From Vespa crabro (taxonomy: Eukaryota > Arthropoda > Insecta > Hymenoptera > Vespidae): 64,000 nucleotides of DNA. Made by a program: the position numbers and the translations under genes. The notes under the pieces are model-generated. The model was given only the letters and a program-made list of their open reading frames with translations, was not told the origin of the DNA and did not search any database. Positions 47,628 through 58,737 of the stretch are shown in pieces; within the stretch, counting starts at the first letter, position 1; each line of letters opens with the position of its first letter. The stretch lies in NCBI RefSeq assembly GCF_910589235.1, contig NC_060955.1, positions 18,298,758 to 18,362,757 on the forward strand. The letters are read 5' to 3'.

Positions 47628-47975
47628 TTACTTTTCAATTCTATACCGTACTATCATAAGGTAACTACTATTGACTTGTAGAACATCTCGAAGAATTATC
47701 TTCATTCGAAGGATCCTCAACATTATCGGAACTGTACGAATTTTTATCCCCCTTACATGTCGACTTGGCACGAACTCCCAATACGTTATCATATGTTGCC
47801 AAGTTTGACCTCGAACGAAGTGGCTATTACGACGTCTACGACCGTCCATTAAAGTTCGCATCCAACATTGATGACACTTTAATACGCGATTCCACGCTAT
47901 GGCTTTTCTATTTGCTAATCTATCAGCTTTTTTGGCAGCTTTTATCTCCGAGCTAATAGGAAGAACTCGATACAA
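47628..47975 (-). other. Segment open on both strands, possible relic
   Basis: The minus strand is open for 115 codons with a Lys/Ala-rich start and a Cys-X2-Cys pair about 34 residues in. The plus strand is open for about 93 codons (47675-47956) with ordinary composition but no ATG. A third reading, on the minus strand, gives an Asp/Ser/Asn-rich tail ending in a stop. This could be a decayed coding or transposon remnant with frameshifts, but no family could be identified. Confidence 0.13.
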
Positions 47976-48568
47976 ACATTCTTTCGAAACTACATTATTA
48001 ACAGATACTTAATATAAACTGTTAAATAAGTTGATTTAGGATTTATATTTAAAATGTGGAAATAGTTGATATTTAGTTCGGCAGCATAATCGAAATTATT
48101 TAAAGCTTTTACTTAGGAACTTTTTAATTGGCGACAAGGAAAAGAAAGGTAAATAGATAAAAGCGACGTTTTTGAAGTTCATTTTCAAACAGTTTAGAAT
48201 TTTTTTTTCTTACCTTCTTTAAAGAATCTAATTAAAATCTTATAAGCCATTTAGCTGTATCATAGTCCGTTAATCGTTAAAAAAAGATGATAACAATCTT
48301 GTAAAATGCAAAATTCCCTTTGAGTGAGAAGCGAGAGTAATATTCAGAAGGGCCGTTATTGTCGTTAACATTATTATCCGTCTGAATTACATAGAAACAA
48401 TACGAACAGTTAAGGTCCAATGACCACTTTCGACTAACGGATTCTGTTCGTTCGTGACCAACTCTAACTCTAACACCCTTTTGGCTTTACCAACCCCTAG
48501 AAACGCTTTCGCATCAGAATCGACGGAACCACCCTTGTCCCAGCTAGACTGTAGAAAGAGGAAGACAG

Positions 48569-48569
<1 letters not shown>
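47976..48569. other. AT-rich DNA, no gene seen
   Basis: AT-rich filler with a GC-richer patch at 48410-48560. The minus frame at 48387-48698 runs into the GA array. Confidence 0.45.
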
Positions 48570-48638
<69 letters not shown>

Positions 48639-48655
48639 AGAGAGAGGGAGAGAGG
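48570..48655. repeat. (GATA)4-(GA)n array
   Basis: Four GATA units lead directly into about 50 bp of clean GA, then a degenerate purine tail. GATA repeats are also the core of GATA-factor sites. Confidence 0.97.
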
Positions 48656-49518
48656 AAACAGGGGACGTATAACGCGATAATCGCATCATAGCAAACACAA
48701 TGTAGGATTAGTTGCCGGCTCTTGCGCTGTGGGATCGGTTTATTCGAAGCAACTGCACGAACAAATTGACGCGTGATCGTCGTATTGTGCCGCAACGCGT
48801 TTCCATGTAAGCGTATATCGTACCGAATAGACGAAATAAATCCAAACCTTGGATAGATTAATCGTTCTAATCGAACTAAATTTGTAAGAAACCTTCTTAT
48901 GAATTCGATTTTTTTCAAAGCGTTTCGTTCAAGTTAAGATTCCGGGAGCTATAATTTTGTTTTCAAAGTAACTCTATTACAATGTAATCTTTAAAAATTT
49001 TCGGAAATATTTCGAAATGAAGCCATTGTATATATGCTCGAAATGGGATCAATTAACGTTCGTATTACGAATTGACTTATATTTATTGTTAATGTTTTCA
49101 CATGAAATGTATCTGCAAATGTTATTCGATATCAGAATCGAAGATTTTGAACGTGTTATTTTAGTAAACTAATTGGGAATACTCACAAAACGTGTCAAGT
49201 ATTTTATCGTTGAGAATTTCTATCTGTTCGTATCGGGCATGCGGTTTTATTTTAATTAAAACTTCCCGATTGCTTTCGAGTTATACATCGGCAAAAATGC
49301 GTTAAAAATAAACGAAGAAAAGTGTATATGGTACGGTGTATGATACAATACAATGTAAAGCAATAACATATAACAACAGCTGACAGGATATTTTCATTCG
49401 TTCCATCTGCATTGTTTGCTTCGTGGACGAAGTGGATACGGGTCGACAACATCGAGATATCGACGTTTCCGAGGTTTCTGTGTTAGCAGAAGAGAAAAGC
49501 ACGAGGCAGACGAATCTA
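48656..49518. other. Single-copy DNA, no gene seen
   Basis: AT-rich with a GC-richer start (48660-48860). Frames do not exceed about 124 codons and the longest runs into the GA array. Confidence 0.45.
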
Positions 49519-49590
49519 GACGAGACGAGACGAGACGTGACGAGACGAGACGAGACGAGACGAGACGAGACGAAACGAGACGAGACGAGA
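49519..49590. repeat. (GACGA)n pentanucleotide array, about 14 units
   Basis: About 14 copies of a 5-bp unit with two point variants (GACGT and GACGAAAC). It is the only pentanucleotide array of this size here and is GC-rich compared with its surroundings. The plus frames through it are Arg/Asp/Glu/Thr repeats. Confidence 0.96.
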
Positions 49591-50556
49591 TGCGCCAGCT
49601 GTGGCCCTATCCACGCGGATAAACCATTTCCGAGCTAAATACGAGTCTGCCGGCTACGAACTTTTGCCATTTCGTCGATCCTTTCCAGGATTTAATAAAA
49701 GCGTATAGATGTTCCCGCAGGATGCTGCGCCAACTAACATTAAGAAACGTCTTTCGTGAAATATCGATGTCTTTTCGCCAATACTCCTTATCTTATCTTT
49801 CATATTAACGATCATAATAATTCTAATATATCAATTATTCCTCTTTTGGAATTTTTACATATTTTTTCCCCAATCATTTTAACAAAATTTTATCAATCAT
49901 ATCTCTCATTCTTTCTTCCATCATCCTAACAAAAGAATTTATTGAAAAGATTTAAACGAATACAATACGAATATTCGATAAAAATTTCACATGCCCGAAC
50001 GTTCGATATGCATGAATAAAAGCCACCAATAATTTGCAAATGAAGATATTGAAAATATATGATATTCATTAATTAATTTTTTACCAGCGTTATTACATTT
50101 TATTATCGGATAATGATTAATTACATTCCATCGCGATCCATCATGGTGTTTGTTTCAATTTTTGACTACCTTTCGATAGAAAAAATGAAAAAAGAATAAT
50201 TTTATCTTGAATGGGATTAACTTTTTAATTCAACTTTTAAAGTTTATTTTATTTTTAGAACTCGATTAAATGAAAGAATAACGATTTTATACGTGGAATA
50301 TTCTGAAACGGCAACTCTCCTTCCTTTAATTTGCTGAAACACCGTAACTTATAGGAATTTTCAAGTTAACAAGAAAGAAGGTATACAAGCAGCATTTTTT
50401 CATTCCTTCACTTTCCGATTTTCTTAGTTCATACCCTGCCGTCTTTTCATCAAGCAATGTAACATCAAAGACGCCTTTGTAAATTTTTAGATGCATCCCT
50501 CCTATACAAACACTTTTACTCTTTTTCTCTTTAATGAATTTTTCACGTGGAAATGC
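49591..50556. other. AT-rich DNA, no identified gene
   Basis: GC-richer to about 49740, then AT-rich. A minus-strand frame at 50326-50571 (81 codons, no repeat) overlaps the start of the tandem duplication; it has no recognisable domain. Confidence 0.4.
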
Positions 50557-50812
50557 AATATGGCGATCCACAAACAGTAATCTTTTCTACTATAGAATAA
50601 TCACGTCTCTATATATTAAATATAATAATGTGCATTTATCCGAACTAATCATATTTCTATGATTTCTACTTGCTAAGGAATTAAAGAATATGGCAATCCA
50701 CAAACAGTAATCTTTTCTACTGCAGAATAATCACGTCTCTATATATTAAATATAATAATGTGCATTTATCCGAATTAATTATGTTTCTATGATTCTAACT
50801 TGTTAAGGAATT
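50557..50812. repeat. 130-bp direct tandem duplication
   Basis: Two head-to-tail copies, 50557-50686 and 50687-50812, with a period of 130 bp and about eight or nine differences, so roughly 93 percent identity by eye. It is not low complexity. The copies start at AATATGGC and end at AAGGAATT. It is the only sizeable non-microsatellite tandem repeat I found. Confidence 0.95.
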
Positions 50813-51249
50813 TTCGAAAATTGTCTCTGCGACATCTTTACTTTAAGATTTACTTCGATGTCGAAATAAGATCGTATGGAAGGATTCAAATAGATTTTGA
50901 AATTCTCAAGGGAATTCCACACAATTTCCGTCTCGATTTCGCGCAAATTTCACAAATCGAGAAATCGTTTAATTTTACTTCTTTCGGCAAAAATAAAAAT
51001 TATATTATTCAAGAGCGTTATATAAAACCCGTGAATTTATAATTGTTCATCGGACAAGTTGATTCGATTTCACGCCGGTCGTTCGTTCGATGAATGATTT
51101 ATAAGCTTTTTATTGTTCCGAATGTAATCAATTCGTTTAAAATTTTTTCCGACAAATAATGTTATTTTATTAATTTTAATTCGTTACTTTAATAAGTAAC
51201 AAAAAATAATTGATGTTACAGTTTATTTACAATAAATTCAATTCATCTG

Positions 51250-51255
<6 letters not shown>
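50813..51255. other. AT-rich DNA, no gene seen
   Basis: AT-rich DNA. The plus frame at 50800-51042 is 80 codons, begins inside the duplication and has no recognisable domain. Confidence 0.45.

Positions 51256-51299
<44 letters not shown>
51256..51299. repeat. (AT)22 microsatellite
   Basis: A clean AT run of 44 bp, first of two within 530 bp. Confidence 0.97.
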
Positions 51300-51301
<2 letters not shown>

Positions 51302-51734
51302 TGGTTGATATCACGAATGTAAGTATATCACGAGTAAACACGATGACTTTGTAGAACGACTTGCATAAGCAAAGTTTAAAGTGGATGCACGTCATAAGTC
51401 GCGATTTTGATGGTTATCTCTTGTGTAAGCACATCATCTCTTAAGCTTATCCAAGTGAATTTCGATTCCATGAAATTCGGAGAGAACTCGGCGTTTTACG
51501 GGTTATAAGTGTTCGCTTCGCAAATTCGAAATTCGGCGACATCGACTTAACTATGACATTAACGTCGGAGTAGAGAATCCGACGATTATTTTAAACTTAT
51601 GTTATAAGAATGTAATCGTTAAGTAATATTCAATGAGAAAACAGAATTCACTCATTTTTACATATTTTCAAATTCTTATAATCGCTTAAGTAGACTCTGC
51701 ATAAACTCAAAGGTAATCATTTCTAAAGGTGGTC

Positions 51735-51736
<2 letters not shown>
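51300..51736. other. Spacer between two AT arrays, no gene seen
   Basis: Single-copy sequence of about 437 bp, moderately AT-rich, with no frame or motif cluster that I can name. Confidence 0.5.

Positions 51737-51782
<46 letters not shown>
51737..51782. repeat. (AT)23 microsatellite
   Basis: A clean AT run of 46 bp, nearly the same length as the array 437 bp upstream. Confidence 0.97.
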
Positions 51783-51786
<4 letters not shown>

Positions 51787-52416
51787 ACAAAATTGTAGCT
51801 TACTAATGCTGAATAATTTTACATGCCTGAGCGTAGGAGAGAATAGGAAAGTTACAAATTCGCGAGATAAGAGTACACCTGACCGACGAACGTTCTTGCA
51901 TTTCCTCACGATTGCGGTCTGCCATAGGGTCATTTTGTACGTCGGTCGGTAATATACGTGATAGGTAATATTTGTCCGTGGTTTCAAGGGCCAACGACTC
52001 AACAGCTACTACAGTTCCTTACAAAATAATATTGTTCCTTTTTTTTTCATTTTACCATTTTCGATCATCACACATATGCGTTTACGTCTCATACAAATTA
52101 TTTTTCTTCTCTTCCTCAATCAGGTTTTACCATTAAAATATCTTTATGTCTTTCTGCGTTCAAGGTGTCATATAAATTATAACTTAACCGGTACCTCCAT
52201 CGTAATTCATTATCGCTCATCGTATCGTTTATCGATATACGTGATATTTCGTTAATAAGTACGTCATCGTCGACTATGACACACAATGCGTTTTTAAGTT
52301 AATAACCAAAATGTCGAACATGTTTTATTTTCATTTTAACTACATTTGAATTCATTCGACATTTTAAAAACCTTCTGCTATTCTCGCTGTTAGATTTCAA
52401 ATTTGTTACCTTCCTT
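51783..52416. other. Single-copy DNA, no gene seen
   Basis: A GC-richer patch at about 51830-51990 and AT-rich sequence otherwise. Confidence 0.45.
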
Positions 52417-52451
52417 CTTTCTCTCTCTTTCTCTCTCTCTCTCTCTCCCTC
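52417..52451. repeat. (CT)n microsatellite with TTTC break
   Basis: About 35 bp of CT with one TTTC interruption. Confidence 0.95.
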
Positions 52452-54840
52452 TTCCGTTTTTTCTTTTTTGTGGTAAATGTCACTCATCCACGTTACCGAA
52501 TAAAAAAAAAGCGTGATGTAAAAAACGAGGCGAATCCATTTTGGACAAAACACACGTCGGGAAAGGTTTTACTTCTACGGTATGTGCTTCTCTCGACGAG
52601 TTCCACTTCTCTTTCTCTACCTCTTCTCTCTCCTATTCTCCTTTCCTCTGGTCGGGTGAAAGAGCTTCTTTGACCGTTCTGGTCGCCTTTGTTTCAGAAT
52701 GGAGTGTGTGCTCGCTTGCTCGTAGCTGTAGATATACAAGAAAGAAGAACTAGAATGTTCATCAAGGCGGTAGCACTTTCTTTGTCTATCATTTTCTACA
52801 TTCATACGAGTAAAAAATCTATCGCGATTTATTTTATTAATGATTACATTACTCTCCATATTAAATTCCGTATAAAAAATTGCCTCGCTTGAAGAACAGA
52901 TAGGTTTTTAATTAAAATTCATATCATCGATTGTATTGAGAAATCTGAAGTCCATCAAATTTTTAAAAATCTTTCGAATATCATTCAACAAAGGTAAAAC
53001 CAAATTGAAAATATACTTATCAACGTTTTTAAATAAAAATTTTCTCTCATGTATATTTAAAAGGGTAATTGAAGTGACGTTCATTATGAGGTAGGTACTT
53101 ATATATATGAATATATGTACATTTATTACGTAATGAACGTATAGAAATTATATTTTAGCGACAATTCAATTACATATCCAATCGTACTGCAATAATATCA
53201 AAATGAAATGAAATATTTCAATGTTATTAATCTCTTCGCTTCCTGATTTTACGCATATTAATTAATTTCAACTTCTATTATTATCATAGGATTATACAAT
53301 TAGATAATTTAAATTTCAAATGTATTTCTGGCGCTTAGCTTAGATCAATTAGTTTAACAGATTTTCGACTACAATAATGTAACATTCACAACAATGTAAT
53401 ATCAATTTCTCTTCTAAATTTCTTCTTTTTCATAACTTCGATATTTCCCTCGTCATAGGTTAACAGTTAATGATCATGATCGTTCCCCTACTTACCGAAA
53501 TGAATAATTTAACGCGACCGACATTCTTTTTCAATTAGCTTTCCCTTCGTCTTCATTCCTTATTGAGAATTCATCCCAAGGTCCTTTCGAACTTCACCCT
53601 CTTTGTCTTTCTTACCCTTATTTTTTCTTAATTTATCTAATATTTACTAATAACGTATTCTGCATTAAGGACTAAATTAAATCCAATATTCTTATCATGT
53701 TTGCCCTCTTTCCCTTTTCTTTTTTGTTTTTGTTTTTTTTTTTTTATTTTGTATAAATTCTTAATCGGACAACGTCAGTATTTATTCTCGATAACAGATA
53801 CGATATCTGAAGAGGAAAGTTTAATTTTCTATCGAATCTTAATAAGAATTGATAAAAGTGTCAAGAAGGAAAACGAAGATAGAGGAAATCGTTTGGAAAT
53901 AAATTATTGGAAAAAGTTAAGTTCTAAATTAAGTCGTTCAAAGGATTACTTAAGCCAAGAGAAAATGTATCGGCATTTTCTTCCTTTTTAATGCGATAGC
54001 TGAGCAATACTGCTGATAGCGTAAATCACGAGTTCTTAAAGAGAAACTTAAGAAGTTGAAGAAGTGGACAAAGATGAAGGTTAAAGGGGAGAGGTAAAGA
54101 TTTCGTGGGAACGATGCACCCGGCTTTAGTCGAAACAAAGCCGCAAACCTCGGCGACCACGAAATATTACACCGCGCATGGTATCTAGACGGACAAATAG
54201 AAAGAAAAAAAGAAAGAGAAAAAGAAAGAAAGAAAAGAAGGAAGAAAGAGATAGCACGTTTATACATACCGCGCTTTAAGAAGAAAAAATTGAACGCATA
54301 AAAAAAGAAAACAAAATAAAGAAAGCAAGAAGTTTGAGCTTATTGTTAAAGATACGTCGACTAATTTAAATCAGCTTATCGTCATTATATTATCATTAAT
54401 TATTTTATTTTCATGTTTTTCGTTTCAAAATTCATTTCATTGTTAAAATTTATTTATCAAACTCTTAATTTTTTTTTTTTTCTTTTCAAAGAAATACTTC
54501 TAGAATCGACGTAAAATTTAACGAGCGAGTGAAAGAGTTCCCCAAAATGGCGTAAAATTCGTGACATTATTCGAAATTGCATGACGAAGGTGTAACTTCG
54601 TTAGAGGGTCTTCTTTGTCTCAGGGGCGACAATGGCAGGACGACGATGACTCTTCTCGAGTGTTCCGGCCTACTCCGCCATTGTGCATGGTGTATTCATT
54701 TTCAACGTCTGCAACTGCAGCCGAGGAAATTATTGAAATTGAAATACCCTCCTTAGCACTCGTCGTCGCGCCGACACAATGGGATTTGGCTCGCGTCTTC
54801 TCTCTCAGAAACGTCGAAAAGCAACGAGACATCGGATGTT
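52452..54840. other. AT-rich DNA with GC-richer ends
   Basis: GC-richer at 52540-52760 and 54540-54840; AT-rich between, with T-rich (53720-53748) and purine-rich (54195-54250) tracts. Frames up to about 105 codons overlap these tracts or each other and show no recognisable domain. Confidence 0.4.
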
Positions 54841-54842
54841 CG

Positions 54843-54885
<43 letters not shown>
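54841..54885. repeat. (CT)n microsatellite, about 20 units
   Basis: A CT run with one TTTC break near its left end. Confidence 0.97.
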
Positions 54886-54889
<4 letters not shown>

Positions 54890-55390
54890 TAAATAGAAAA
54901 TTAAATTTATTAAAGTTGACGATTAATTTTACTAGCGCTCTCGGTGTCAAGCATTAACGTAAAAAATAAAAAATCGTCGTACGTGATCATGAATATAAAA
55001 ATCGAAGGTAATGTGAAATATAAAATTATATCCAATAAGATCAGATCGGAGTGTCTTAACGACAGACGTTTATGGAAATTTGAAAAATAGAGGGAGGTTC
55101 AATATAATTACGTCAACGTGCAGGTGCAACGGTGAATGACTCTCATTCGTTTTTTCTTTTCTTTTATCATCTACTTCTTTCGCGCTCGTCGATAAAGGGT
55201 AGTTTTTTTTTTTTTTTCTTTACGAGCCATCTTACCCATAAAAGAGACACGTTCATTCACTCGACCGGCACGAAATCTCTTTTACGCCTCGCTTAATTTT
55301 AGTACCCGTACGTATCGACGCGACTGTTCATTTTAACGCCACGTCTGCGTTCGTCCTGCTGAAGATAAAATCATAACCCATAAACCGCAC
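54886..55390. other. Single-copy DNA, no gene seen
   Basis: AT-rich with a T-run at 55204-55219 and a GC-richer patch at 55220-55370. No recognisable gene. Confidence 0.45.
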
Positions 55391-55401
55391 CTCTCTTTCT
55401 T

Positions 55402-55464
<63 letters not shown>

Positions 55465-55467
55465 TTT
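55391..55467. repeat. (CT)n array ending in (TTTC)n
   Basis: About 55 bp of CT, with leading TTTC and CCCT breaks, passes into about five TTTC units. Confidence 0.97.
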
Positions 55468-58150
55468 ACATGCGTGCCAAAACTCGGAGCGATCGCGAGA
55501 AACATTTTTGACGCATCGTAATTTCTTTTTCCTCGAAGCATTAACGATAACCGAATCATGAATGCATTTAACGATTAAGAAACGAGCGGACCTGCTTCAT
55601 GAGCGTCAGCAAAAAGTGTCTCGTCCGTGTCTCCCTTACGAACATGTTTTAAATAATTTATTACGGATTCGCATTTTATAATTCGAATGGCTCCTAATAT
55701 AAATCAATTATTATAGCTATTAAGGTTATTACATAAGTTTTACTCCTCTCGAGAGATTGCTTGACTTAACGAAGAATATGTTATAAATGAATTCGCATTT
55801 ATAATACATCATTATCGACAATTTTTTCAGAAGATTTTTTGTAATTATAAGTTCATTTATTAAACGTCATATTTGTGAGAATGTACAGGAGAAATATGGC
55901 TCTGAGAGATTTTAATTTTTCGTAGGATAAAAGTAAAAAAAGAACGAGGTGTATTTAACTCTTCAATGATTTATTTTCAAAACAAAAAGAGAATATTACG
56001 AGTAAAGGAGAACTAATCGAAAACATGCCAACTATTTTTTGGTCAAATCTCATCGGTATTGTAATTCCGTTTCGACAGATTGCCTATAAGCAAGTGACAG
56101 TGTACGAGAAGATCGATAAATTACATCACTAAATTTCACCGAGAAAACTCTCGCATCGATGAGTCAACGCGCTGACAATACCATCAGATATTCTCTCAAA
56201 AGCAGTAATTCTAGTGATCGAATTCGTTGCTCCATTTACCATGCCCTGTCATACTAACGTGCGTTTGTTTCTCTATTCTTGCCATTGATCTAAGTTAAAT
56301 ATACCTACGTATTTATTAATAAATACAATTAAACGATTTATTAAACTACGATATTTTAAATCAAAATATAAAAGGAGGAATAATTGAACGTAATACTTTT
56401 TAAAGAATCTTAACATCGATAAAAAATACCTTATGTTCCATTGGTCCATTGCAAATCGATCATCTTAAACGCAATATCCAAACCTGAACGGCTCTTTTCA
56501 AATGGAGCTTATCATCGAAGAGAAACGAACGGAATTCATGCTGGGAATTGAGCAATAATGAACGAATGAACGAACGAAGAAATGAACGGCGGTCGATGAG
56601 CCTTCGTAAATGTTCTACGAGAAGGATGATTCAGCGATAATCCGAGCATTACGCTTCTCGATCTTCGACACGATAGCATCCACAAGGTTCATCGGACAAA
56701 CTGCTTAACCAAAGTGGTTCAATCAACGATTAATTAGTGCAAGCCAATGAGAATGGAATTGGCATTCCTATTATCGAATTTTACGACTCTATTACCCTCG
56801 TATCTATTATATAAGAGTGTTATTCATTTCGCTTATTTCTACTTTGATATTATTTTATACAGAAACGTCATTTTTATAATCAATAGTGTGATATTTATTA
56901 TTGGTATTTTAAAATAGCAGAGATTAATTAGAATTACAGAGGAATGTCGAAGGAGAAGTCATAGACCTGTTCCGTTAAATGATCGATCAATAGTTCGATC
57001 TTGTCAGGTTCGTGTTACCTGTTGATATGTTCTAAGAGCAAGGTGTCAAATGCATGATTGAAGTGGTCCATAGGAATAGCTTATTAGCCTTAAGGTGAAT
57101 ATGCTCCAAGACGATTGGCTTAACGAATAACTAACACCTACTCGAACTTAATACGGAATCATGCATGACTATGAATGAAGCGTAATTGCTTCAGCGTGAA
57201 ATTAATGCGTTTTTCTTGGTACAATCTTACGAGGTGTAATCTTAAACTATTAGCTGCTGTGATTCCGATCGATTATCGTAATTCATGTCTTTTGCAAAAA
57301 TCCCTAATATGGTAGTTTCTATGTAAAGTACAAAAAAATATTTTCTTATTGATGGGCCAAATGCAATATGACAGTTTGCATTATGAACATAAGGGAAAAC
57401 AGAAAATCATTCCTTTATTATGATAGTCATTACACGACAACCGGTTCCTCAACATAATTTATGTCGACGTGCTCATACGATCTAAACGCTAAATCAAAGT
57501 GCTTCTGCAGTTAATTAAAGCTCCAATAGTAATAAACACGGACTTAAGAGAGAAAGTACTATACGTAGATACGTATGATGTATTCGATCAAAGATTATTG
57601 AGTAGATTAGACGTTATCATTAAATGGCTTTTATTGATTCCTATTAGTCTTTAGAATCTAATTTTCCAATGGTATTGATTAATACGACGTATTAATTCAT
57701 GTTCTCTTCCTTTTCAAGTTTTTTCTTTTTCTTCTCCTGTTTTTTTTTTTTTTTCCATAAATTATTCGACACATGTTTAAAGGGTAGAGATTGCAAAATA
57801 TCGGTAAATACTATTTTCACGAATAAAAACAATTCGCTTTTCCGATCAGAGTACAAATGGATTTTTTTCCCGAGAATTGTTTACGCTCATTTGAAATTGT
57901 TTCTTTTTTTTTTTTTTTGTTTTGATATTAATTAACGTCATTTCGCTCGAAGATTAATTCTTGCTTATACATTGATATTCTTTTTCCTGATACTCTCGAT
58001 GAGGAATAAAAGTTAAAAGAAAAATGGAAAGAAAGATAACTTGGAGAGTACATTGTTGTTGGCACGATTCTCTAGGGGATAGGAAAAAAGTATGGTTGCA
58101 TGCGAGCGAGAAGATACTTATTGCACCGAGACGAAATTTTCGTTTTAATC
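55468..58150. other. Long AT-rich stretch, no gene or array
   Basis: Nearly 2.7 kb without a sizeable microsatellite, the longest such stretch in the right half. It contains a short run of GAACGAATGAACGAACGAA-like units near 56560. No frame reaches 100 codons. GC-richer patches occur at 56550-56720. Confidence 0.5.
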
Positions 58151-58251
58151 CGATATTAGAATTCGGCGGCCGTGCCGCGTGGCAGAATGTCGAAAAAGTT
58201 GATAGGAAGGGGAAGTAGCACCATCTGGCCTCGTGCAAAATCTAATTCCGT

Positions 58252-58737
58252 GTGCCGGCTAGTTTTACGATTATGGTACAATACTCGACACACGACGCAA
58301 TATACCACCATATACCAACCCTCCCCCTTCCTATTCCCATTTTCCACCCTCTTTTAAAGCAAGTTCGCGCGAACAACGGGACTAGTACTAGTCTTGATTG
58401 CAGCACTGAGTCATTGACAGCGAAGGAAATTTATTACATACGGAACGGAGAGGGGGAAGTCGGTGGAGAATTTTTTGTTCTAGATAAACGTGGGACTCGT
58501 CTTCCTTCTCCCTGCCCATTAATCCGTTTTTCGAGCCAGCACCATCGCGCTCGTACGACTTTTATCTCACGAGATTTACGAGTTTTTCCTTCGTTTCATC
58601 CGTTCCGCCATCGGAGACGGAAAAATTCGGTTATTCTCTCTTCTTTTTTTTCTCTATTTCCTTTCTTTTCTTCTTTTTGTTTTTTCACGATGATGCATCT
58701 AATAGGATTCAGAAAGGAAACGAAAGTAAGAAACTAA
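58252..58737 (+). other. Longest open frame of the window, 161 codons
   Basis: The frame opens at a GTG; the first ATG is at 58273 and gives 154 codons. Residues about 1-35 are His/Pro/Ile-rich and the middle third is of ordinary composition with a run of acidic and Gly residues. The region after is His/Arg-rich and the last 35 residues are Phe/Ser low complexity over a pyrimidine tract. No domain or signal peptide recognised. It lies in a GC-richer island where stops are scarcer. It could be a fast-evolving orphan, an exon, or chance. Confidence 0.17.

Noticed and set aside
47880..47975. Resemblance of a Lys-Ala-Asp-Arg-Leu-Ala stretch to retrotransposon RNase H
   Set aside because: Only a few residues match, and neither the upstream His/Asp motifs nor further element sequence is present.
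49519..49590. Regular short repeats considered as a CRISPR array
   Set aside because: The repeats are contiguous pentamers without unique spacers, and the sequence is clearly eukaryotic.
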